Assembly (NCBI GenBank): GCA_964442525.1
Contig: CAYTZO010000001.1
Coordinates: 19,362 to 83,361 of the forward strand
Direction: 5' to 3'
Source of the DNA: CAYTZO01 sp964442525
GTDB taxonomy: Bacteria > Patescibacteriota > Microgenomatia > UBA10105 > UBA927
DNA length: 64,000 nt
A program made the translations under genes and the position numbers. The notes under the pieces are model-generated. The model was not told the origin of the DNA. It did not search any database and saw nothing but the letters and a program-made list of their open reading frames with translations. Each line of letters begins with the position of its first letter. Position 1 is the stretch's first letter. Shown here in pieces: positions 58,404-64,000 of the stretch.

Positions 58404-59143
58404 GGTGTTTGGGCAAGCCGAGCTTTAACGTCGAGTCGTTCCCAAAGGGTGCCGGGCGGAACACAGGTTACTAAGGTGAGGTAAGAATCGTCATACCTCT
58501 GTTCGAGGACGGAGAGATCCTCTGGTTTCGTCACAACCATATCATAAATGACATAACGGTAGGTCACCCCGTCATAGGTAACAAAAATTTCATCCCCCTT
58601 TTTGAGTGTTGGTAAGAGGGAAAAAATGGATTTGTAATCGCTGGGGTTATAAAACTGCGGCAGGTTTGAGTGCCCGAAGATAACGGCATTGCCGTATTGG
58701 CCCGGAAGCCCCGTGCCGCCGTAGTGGACAAGGCCTTTGTTTAAATCATCGCCTCCGATAATCACGGTAGCATTTTTGATTTTTAATTTGGGAACGGAGA
58801 GGAGGTAGCTATTGACCGGTGCAACAACTTTTTTTTGGGGGCTTGTCGGGAACCATAGATTTGCGTTGGTTGAATCAATGGCGGTATTTGGTGATCCCGC
58901 TTCCGGAGAGCTTGCCATGGCGGGGAGTACGCTTCCGACGGCGCGCGTAGTAAGTGATGCAGAAACAATTGGCGAGACGGTTTTATCGAGGAACTGCTGC
59001 TTAACAAAAAAGAACGAAAGAATCGGCCAGACGGTCCAGGTAAGCACAATGACGCCTGAGGTCATAAATATCCACGAGAGGAAGACCGGCGCGGCTGGCT
59101 TCGGTCGGCGAGGAAATGCTTTGACATACCGGTACATAGCCAT
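58400..59143 (-). CDS. Sortase (class E/D-like cysteine transpeptidase)
   Basis: 247 residues. One N-terminal transmembrane helix (about 20-47) and a Ser/Thr-rich spacer lead to the sortase barrel: LLSVPKLKIKNATVII, LPGQYGNAVIFGHS (His158), KKGDEIFVTYDGVTYRYVIYDMVV, YLTLVTCVPPGTLWERLDVKARL (Cys227, Arg236). All three catalytic residues are in place. Sortases attach proteins with an LPXTG-like signal to the wall. Three proteins in this window end with [VI]PxSG plus a hydrophobic tail and are possible substrates. It sits between the actin-like/baseplate-J fusion and AMP phosphorylase. Confidence 0.92.
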   Translation of the reverse strand: MAMYRYVKAFPRRPKPAAPVFLSWIFMTSGVIVLTWTVWPILSFFFVKQQFLDKTVSPIVSASLTTRAVGSVLPAMASSPEAGSPNTAIDSTNANLWFPTSPQKKVVAPVNSYLLSVPKLKIKNATVIIGGDDLNKGLVHYGGTGLPGQYGNAVIFGHSNLPQFYNPSDYKSIFSLLPTLKKGDEIFVTYDGVTYRYVIYDMVVTKPEDLSVLEQRYDDSYLTLVTCVPPGTLWERLDVKARLAQTP

Positions 59144-59163
59144 AGGCAGTAAAAGAATGCTTT

Positions 59164-61410
59164 TTATTCCGCTGCAACGGAAATAGAAATATTATTGCTG
59201 TTCCACGGAAGTCTGTTGGGGAGCACGTTCCACCGAAAACGGAATTCGGCGCCCCCGACACCAGGGACTTTTTTGAGGTAGTCCTGAGCGCCCCGAACGC
59301 TTTTGCCCGCGAGACCGGTGCGCAGAGAAGATAGGTCAATGGAAGGAAGCGCAATTCCTTTGAGTGATGCGGTAAGGACAATCGTGCCGTCTTTTTTGAT
59401 CTGAACGTTTTGGAGGGTTACTTCTGTTCTCTCCGTTGCAAGATTGTATCCGGGCTGGAGGCTTCCCGCCGTCATATCGCGAAAGATTGTCGTCAGGTCA
59501 CTATTGTTATATGAAGTACCGGAGACATCCACGGTAACTCCTCCCGTGAGCATTTGGGATTCTTGGCCAAGTTCCTGTGAGAATGTTTTGCTTTTGACAT
59601 TGGTCGTAATGGTTTGATCAAGGAGTTTTTCTCCGCCGGAAACGCTTGAGGAGAGATCTGATTTTGCCTTGGTAAGCAAATCGCTGGTTAACCCTTGGAC
59701 GAGTGCATCCTGATCGCTTCTGGATACGACCGTGACCGTTCTGCTTGTCCCGCCGCCAAATGCATTCTCATTTCTGGCAACGGCAGTGTCAGAGCCGACA
59801 TTTTTAAACGTAAATTCGGTTCCTGCCGGGAGGTTTCCATTTGCTCCTATATTTGATGCGGTAACGCTGCCGGTCGTTTTTCCAAACGTAACCGTGCCGC
59901 TTACTAAGTTTTCGCTGGCCGAGGCGACCGTTGCATCACTGTCGAGCGTAAATTCAACACCCGAAGCGGAGAGTGCGGTTCCTTTTGAAAAGGTCAGAGG
60001 TGAAGAACTTTTGTTATAAATAGTAACGCTTCCTTTTGCCGGATCACCGACCTGTTTGGTGCCGGTTACCGGAATGGTTTTGTTGCCGCTTAACGATTTT
60101 TCCTGCTTACGCCCGGGAATAATACTCGTTTTGCTATCGGCGACGGTGGCCGTCGGGTCCACCGTCACGGTCACTGTTTTTTGTATCGTTTGCGGGCTCG
60201 CGAGAACAGTAACGGTCGCTTTGGGTAACGCCCAGAATGCAGCAAACACAAATATAATTACCGCTCCCCCGACCGCGATGGCGATGCCCTTTTTTTTCAA
60301 TTGAAGGCGAGGGAGGCGGACCGGAGGCAGGGAAATCTTGGGAAGGATGGGAAGTTTTGGAAGAGAAAACGCTTTTTTGGGAAGTTGTTCCTCTTCCTCC
60401 CTGCTCTCTTTTTCCTCTTCCGGCTCTTGTTCTTCGAGTATATCTGCTTTACGGAACCCCATAGCTTCAGCCGCGACGACCTGCGGGGGAGGGGGAGTTT
60501 CGGCAGGGATTTCTTCCGGTTCCTCCCGCTCTTCGGGAACTTCATCCGGTGTTTCTTTTTCTGCGGACGTTTCTGAGACAGTCGGTTGTGCAACCGCCGT
60601 TTGCGCATCTCCTAAGGAGGGAGAGATTTCCTCTTTCGGTTCAGCGGTCATCGTGGTAGCAAGCTCGCTCGCGCCGGCCAATGAGACAGCAGTTACGAGA
60701 TCGGTAATGGGAACTTCATCGAATTTTGGAAAATGTAAAAAGTTTGCCTTGGTCGTCCAGGGATGGCGAAGAAGTTGCGCTTTGCCTTCAGAAAGTATAG
60801 ACGGTTCCATGCCATAGAGAAGGATCCGCGACGGGAGCACCTCAAGTTCGGTGAAAGACTTGAGGACCTCTTCAAGGCCCTCGACAAGATTCTCTCCCTG
60901 GTCGAGAGTTTTCTGGCCAATGAGGTTGCCAACTTTATAGACATTGACGGTTACGTGATGATCCGTAAACTCCAAAATGATAATACTCGGCGGCATCCCT
61001 TCGTCTTTTTTCAGTTTATAGACGAGCGCCTGATGAATGGGGACGAAACCGATTGGCGTCAGGTCAAGAGCAGTTGTGAGGTGTTTAATTTCCTTCCTTA
61101 TGTCGGGATGGATATTCCCTTCCTGGGTAAGATACTCGCACGGAAGACCGAGGACGGTTTTACGGATTTGTGCGGTACTACTTATTTTATCCTCGATGGC
61201 CGCGATTGTTCGATCGGCACATTCTGTCCGTGATTCCCAGCTATCGGACGCGGCTTTTCCGTGGGCGGAAGCAAGCAGGTGCGGGCTGCCTACCGTATCG
61301 ACATACCAGGCAGCAGCGGCTACGCCATCTTTTGCCAAGAGAAGCGAAAGAAACACCTCGTGGGGTTCCTTACGATGAAAAAAATTGTTGAAAACTCCCG
61401 GAAGCTTCAT
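59164..61410 (-). CDS. Fusion of PilM/FtsA-like actin fold, acidic linker, transmembrane helix and baseplate-J-like outer domain
   Basis: 748 residues. Residues 1-240 look like an actin-fold protein of the PilM/FtsA group (RTECADRTIAAIEDKISSTAQIRKTVLGLP, TTALDLTPIGFVPIHQALVYKL, SIIILEFTDHHVTVNVYKVGNLIG). About 130 residues of Glu/Pro-rich linker follow, then a basic stretch and one transmembrane helix near residue 382 (IAIAVGGAVIIFVFAAFWAL). The outer 350 residues resemble baseplate J-like/Ig-type beta domains (GSVTIYNKSSSPLTFSKGTALSASGVEFTL). Its start overlaps the alaS stop (ATGA). It could connect a cytoplasmic ATP-binding module to a surface structure. Confidence 0.7.
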   Translation of the reverse strand: MKLPGVFNNFFHRKEPHEVFLSLLLAKDGVAAAAWYVDTVGSPHLLASAHGKAASDSWESRTECADRTIAAIEDKISSTAQIRKTVLGLPCEYLTQEGNIHPDIRKEIKHLTTALDLTPIGFVPIHQALVYKLKKDEGMPPSIIILEFTDHHVTVNVYKVGNLIGQKTLDQGENLVEGLEEVLKSFTELEVLPSRILLYGMEPSILSEGKAQLLRHPWTTKANFLHFPKFDEVPITDLVTAVSLAGASELATTMTAEPKEEISPSLGDAQTAVAQPTVSETSAEKETPDEVPEEREEPEEIPAETPPPPQVVAAEAMGFRKADILEEQEPEEEKESREEEEQLPKKAFSLPKLPILPKISLPPVRLPRLQLKKKGIAIAVGGAVIIFVFAAFWALPKATVTVLASPQTIQKTVTVTVDPTATVADSKTSIIPGRKQEKSLSGNKTIPVTGTKQVGDPAKGSVTIYNKSSSPLTFSKGTALSASGVEFTLDSDATVASASENLVSGTVTFGKTTGSVTASNIGANGNLPAGTEFTFKNVGSDTAVARNENAFGGGTSRTVTVVSRSDQDALVQGLTSDLLTKAKSDLSSSVSGGEKLLDQTITTNVKSKTFSQELGQESQMLTGGVTVDVSGTSYNNSDLTTIFRDMTAGSLQPGYNLATERTEVTLQNVQIKKDGTIVLTASLKGIALPSIDLSSLRTGLAGKSVRGAQDYLKKVPGVGGAEFRFRWNVLPNRLPWNSNNISISVAAE

Positions 61411-63224
61411 TTTTTGAGGATGCCGTAAATCCGGCGGACGCCGGCACCGGCTCCCTCCTCTTTTATTATTGTAAAGTTGCCGAGCTCACGAGTAAAGGAA
61501 ACGTGCGGGCCTCCGCAGAATTCCGCTGAGAAAAAGTCCTGCCTGCCGGCAGGCAGGTTTTTGAGCCCGATTATATACACGCTCACCCGATCAGGATATT
61601 TATGGCCAAACTCCATCTGTGCACCGATTTTTTCCGCCTCGCCTCTGGTCATTTCAAGACGGGTCACCTTGAGGTTCTCTTTGATTTTCTCATTGACGAG
61701 CGCTTCTACCTTTTGTAGTTCTTCCGGCGTAATTTTTCTGGGAAAATTAAAGTCCATGCGCAAACGTTCGGCAGTAATATTGCTCCCTCGTTGTTTAATG
61801 CCAGAATCAACAACTTTCTGAAGCGCAGCAAGAAGGAGATGGTGAGTAGTATGGAGCTTCGTCGTTGCTTCAGAGTGATCAGCAAGACCTCCTTTAAACA
61901 TGCCCGCGGCTGCGGTTCTACTTAACTCTTGGTGTTTTTTAAACTCTTCCGCAAACTGCGCCCGATCAACGGTTTGTCCCTTTTCTTTGGCGATTTCTAC
62001 GGTCATTTCCCAGGGGAACCCGTAGGATTCGTAAAGCATAAATGCGTTTTTGCCGGTGAGCTTGTCAAGCTTTTCAATCTCAGATAAGCCTCGCTCAAGT
62101 GATTTTCCAAACCGGAGGGCTTCTTCCTGGATGAGGAGCTTAATCTCGCTTGCTTTCTCGCTGACGGCTGGGTATGCCATCCCGTAGATTAAAGCAACCG
62201 GTTCGATAAGTTTGCCGATATACGTGAGGTCTTTCACTAAACCAAGTTTTCGTCCGTGAAGAAGTGAGCGCCTGATAAGACGGCGCAAAATATACCCCTG
62301 CGTTTTATTGGAGGGAAGTACGCCATCGGTCATCATCATGACCGAGCCTTTTATGTGATCTGCGATAATGCGCATCTGGTGGGACGAATCGCTGTATCTT
62401 TTTCCTGAAACTTTTTCGAGAACTTCGATCATCGGCAAGAATAAATCCGTTTGGAAAACATCGGGAGTATTGTTTACTGCAGCTAAAATCCGTTCGAGCC
62501 CGCCGCCGAAGTCGACATTTTTTTGTTTGAGTTCTTGCAGAGAGCCGTCTTCTAACTTCTTGTATTGCATAAAGACGGAATTAGCAATTTCCAAAAACCG
62601 TCCGCAGTCACAGTTCGGGTGACACCCCTTGTGTATTGGTTTTCCAAAATCAAAAAACACTTCGCTGTCCGGGCCACCCGGCTCTCCGGGGGGCATCTTA
62701 TCCGGTTCGCCGCTTCGTGACCACCAATTTTTCGTCACACCGTAATAAAAAATCTTTTGTTCGGGAACGCCAAGGGATTTCCAGATGGTCGCTGATTCTT
62801 CGTCCCGCGGCACATCTTTGGTTCCTGCCTGCGCAGGCAGGCCCTCAAACACAGAAACAAATAAGTGGTTTTTATCAAGCCCCAATTCTTTTGTCAGAAA
62901 TTCCCAGATCCACGGCAGTTGCTCCTTTTTAAAATAATCGCCCAGGGACCAGTTGCCGAGCATCTCAAAAAACGTCGTATGCCGGTTATCGCCGACCTCA
63001 TCGATATCGAGGCTGCGGAACGATTTTTGGCTGTTGACTAAGCGCTTGCCGAGCGGGTGGGGCTGGCCCAAAAGGTAGGGGATGAGCGGCTGCATGCCGC
63101 TAGAGGTAAATAAGGTTGTCGGATCATTTTCAGGGACGAGTGGGGCAGAGGGAATCTCGACGTGGTTGCGCGGCGGCCGCTTAAAAAACTCGATATATTT
63201 CCTTCTTACCTCATCCGATTTCAT
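61407..63224 (-). CDS. alaS: Alanyl-tRNA synthetase without C-Ala domain
   Basis: 605 residues from ATG 63224 (MKSDEVRRKYIEFFKRPPRNH), 7 nt after TATAAT; E. coli AlaRS has 876. The catalytic part is clear (SGMQPLIPYLLGQPHPLGKRLVNSQKSFR, TFFEMLGNWSLGDYFK, DFGGGLERILAAV). The editing domain has HTTHH and CGGPHV metal ligands. The protein ends right after editing, so the dimerising C-Ala domain is missing. Two palindromic elements are read in frame: LPAQAG in FEGLPAQAGTKDVPRDEES and LPAGRQ in IIGLKNLPAGRQDFFSAEFCGG, both in loops that are short in other AlaRS. Confidence 0.96.
   Translation of the reverse strand: MKSDEVRRKYIEFFKRPPRNHVEIPSAPLVPENDPTTLFTSSGMQPLIPYLLGQPHPLGKRLVNSQKSFRSLDIDEVGDNRHTTFFEMLGNWSLGDYFKKEQLPWIWEFLTKELGLDKNHLFVSVFEGLPAQAGTKDVPRDEESATIWKSLGVPEQKIFYYGVTKNWWSRSGEPDKMPPGEPGGPDSEVFFDFGKPIHKGCHPNCDCGRFLEIANSVFMQYKKLEDGSLQELKQKNVDFGGGLERILAAVNNTPDVFQTDLFLPMIEVLEKVSGKRYSDSSHQMRIIADHIKGSVMMMTDGVLPSNKTQGYILRRLIRRSLLHGRKLGLVKDLTYIGKLIEPVALIYGMAYPAVSEKASEIKLLIQEEALRFGKSLERGLSEIEKLDKLTGKNAFMLYESYGFPWEMTVEIAKEKGQTVDRAQFAEEFKKHQELSRTAAAGMFKGGLADHSEATTKLHTTHHLLLAALQKVVDSGIKQRGSNITAERLRMDFNFPRKITPEELQKVEALVNEKIKENLKVTRLEMTRGEAEKIGAQMEFGHKYPDRVSVYIIGLKNLPAGRQDFFSAEFCGGPHVSFTRELGNFTIIKEEGAGAGVRRIYGILKK
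61538..61557. repeat. In-frame perfect 20-bp palindrome in alaS
   Basis: CCTGCCTGCCGGCAGGCAGG, identical to 31123-31142 in RNase J. It is read as (N)LPAGRQ just before the CGGPHV metal site. Confidence 0.92.
62824..62841. repeat. In-frame perfect 18-bp palindrome in alaS
   Basis: CCTGCCTGCGCAGGCAGG, identical to 29548-29565 in RNase J. It is read as (G)LPAQAG in a loop of the catalytic domain. Confidence 0.92.
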
Positions 63225-63231
63225 ACATCTG

Positions 63232-63237
63232 ATTATA
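63232..63237 (-). promoter_or_regulatory. alaS -10 box
   Basis: Minus-strand TATAAT, 7 nt before the alaS ATG at 63224. Confidence 0.7.
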
Positions 63238-63258
63238 ACAGTCAGATGTCCTCTTTGG

Positions 63259-63264
63259 TATAAT
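63259..63264 (+). promoter_or_regulatory. -10 box of the DUF2584-like gene
   Basis: Extended TGG-TATAAT, 6 nt before ATG 63271; divergent from alaS with only 22 bp between the two -10 boxes. Confidence 0.7.
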
Positions 63265-63270
63265 CCGGCT

Positions 63271-63582
63271 ATGGGATACATGGCTGAACTCAATACGCTC
63301 CTCAGACTTTCAAAAGACTTCGATGCTTCCGCTGTTTCGGTCGGGAAAACGCTTCAGGTCACAAAAGAAAACGAGCGGGTGTTTCCGCTTCATGTTGCGA
63401 TGCTCCTGGTTAGTAATGACTGGACGTTTTATGGCTACTGCGTTGTCCACAGCACACTAATCAAGGACGGCAAAACAATACTCGAATTTGAAGTTTTGTC
63501 GCTTTTTTCGCCCGAGGAACAAGCGCGCTACAAACAAAAATTTCTCGAAGCTGCAAAGAAAACAAGGGAGATCTCATTATGA
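63271..63582 (+). CDS. DUF2584-like small protein
   Basis: 103 residues from ATG 63271 (MGYMAELNTLLRL), placed directly behind an extended -10 box. The opening M-x-x-x-E-L/V-N-T-x-L and KENERVFPLHVAMLLVSNDWTFYGYCVVHS fit the DUF2584 family as I remember it; this is recognition by eye. It is soluble and ends in a helix (SPEEQARYKQKFLEAAKKTREI). The next gene overlaps its stop (ATGA). Confidence 0.6.
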   Translation: MGYMAELNTLLRLSKDFDASAVSVGKTLQVTKENERVFPLHVAMLLVSNDWTFYGYCVVHSTLIKDGKTILEFEVLSLFSPEEQARYKQKFLEAAKKTREISL

Positions 63583-64000
63583 CAGAACAAGCTGCAGCGG
63601 AATTTACCCGACGGTGGGCAAGGTTTTATTTCCGGAGATTACCTCTTGTCCGAGGTTCATTGGAATACCTTGGTGCTAATGAGCAGGAAAGAGTGAAGAG
63701 GGTAGACACGTTTGAGCAGGTCATTGGGAGAATGAATTATCTTCTTGATCATCCCGCTGAAATTTCTGCGACCATGGAAGATGTGAGGACATTAAAGGAT
63801 ACCCTTAACGGACAAAAAATTCCATCATTGGAGAGTATTCTTTCGCAAACGCGAAGTTCAGAACAGATTGCTGAGTCGGTTAATCAGACGTTTGAATTTG
63901 GTAAAAAAGATTTTCCTTCATGGGCAAATGAACCTTTTGATCAACAGGGCACAGCGGCGAGCAGTATTCTCCTTGAAGGATTCGGTTACTATCTTGGTAC
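63579..64000 (+). CDS. N-terminal part of an unknown protein (3' truncated by the window)
   Basis: ATG 63579 overlaps the preceding stop and the frame stays open to the end of the window (140 codons). The protein begins MTEQAAAEFTRRWARFYFRRLP and continues mostly helical (EQVIGRMNYLLDHPAEISATMEDVRTLKDTL, IPSLESILSQTRSSEQIAESVNQTFEFG). No membrane segment or known motif is visible. Co-transcription with the DUF2584-like gene is likely. Confidence 0.6.
   Translation, partial: MTEQAAAEFTRRWARFYFRRLPLVRGSLEYLGANEQERVKRVDTFEQVIGRMNYLLDHPAEISATMEDVRTLKDTLNGQKIPSLESILSQTRSSEQIAESVNQTFEFGKKDFPSWANEPFDQQGTAASSILLEGFGYYLG

Noticed and set aside
59164..61410. Baseplate-J-like domain as evidence of a prophage or contractile injection system
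   Set aside because: No tail, sheath, portal or terminase genes nearby; flanking genes are housekeeping and envelope genes.

Overview
The window is 64 kb of very gene-dense bacterial DNA: about 65 protein genes, no tRNA or rRNA, and spacers almost always under 150 bp. The likely source is a Candidate Phyla Radiation (Patescibacteria) genome, probably the Microgenomates side; that is an inference from gene content. Supporting traits are trimmed informational proteins (AlaRS without C-Ala domain, IF-2 without long N-terminal domains, short HrcA, zinc-finger-less DnaJ), many single-pass Pro/Thr-rich surface proteins, an archaeal-type AMP phosphorylase, tandem FemAB proteins, and no amino-acid, lipid or respiratory pathway. 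TGA is used as a stop, so the code is standard. Three 100-N runs (28643, 44397, 54344) mark scaffold joins; the first is a false gap.

Layout. 0-6.3 kb: end of an unknown protein, two FemAB-like genes, a UvrD/PcrA helicase, tpiA and an LCP-family gene. 6.4-11 kb: a minus-strand operon of PilN-like, PilO-like and small membrane proteins followed by three surface proteins. 11-15.6 kb: rpsT, murJ, a membrane-anchored GH39-like protein and a cohesin-domain surface protein. 15.6-19.9 kb: the hrcA-grpE-dnaK-dnaJ heat-shock operon with a CIRCE operator and a terminator. 20-24 kb: nusA, infB, a DHH phosphoesterase, an unknown gene and hicBA. 25.3-31.3 kb: rpsO-pnp, a Lon-like ATPase without protease domain, and RNase J. 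31.3-36.9 kb: a YefM/RelE-type toxin-antitoxin pair, ftsK, a RodZ-like gene, two small envelope proteins and tsaD. 36.9-42.4 kb: NAD-salvage genes, a VanW protein and an orphan solute-binding protein. 42.4-44.4 kb: groES-groEL with a second CIRCE-like operator. 44.5-47.4 kb: small accessory genes, an M23 peptidase behind a leader terminator, and a PEGA/SH3 protein. 47.5-53.5 kb: a surface-polysaccharide block (DPPR-synthase-like UbiA, WecA-like GT4, GT39-like, two GT2). 53.5-63.2 kb: a minus-strand run alaS, actin-like/baseplate-J fusion, sortase, AMP phosphorylase, zinc ribbon, mltG, membrane protein, metG, tatD. The right end holds a DUF2584-like gene and a truncated unknown gene.

How the genes connect. 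Much of the window builds or decorates the envelope. Three predicted surface proteins end in a [VI]PxSG motif plus a hydrophobic segment, and the sortase at 58.4 kb is a plausible partner. HrcA and two CIRCE sites tie the DnaK and GroE operons into one heat-shock regulon. First genes of transcription units often start 6-12 nt after a -10 box (apparently leaderless), while several internal genes carry Shine-Dalgarno sequences.

The most unusual signal is a family of short palindromes (18-mer CCTGCCTGCGCAGGCAGG, 20-mer CCTGCCTGCCGGCAGGCAGG, and relatives) lying inside housekeeping genes (dnaK, pnp, RNase J, alaS; a related element in infB), always in the same reading frame and adding short loops such as LPAQAG or LPAGRQ.
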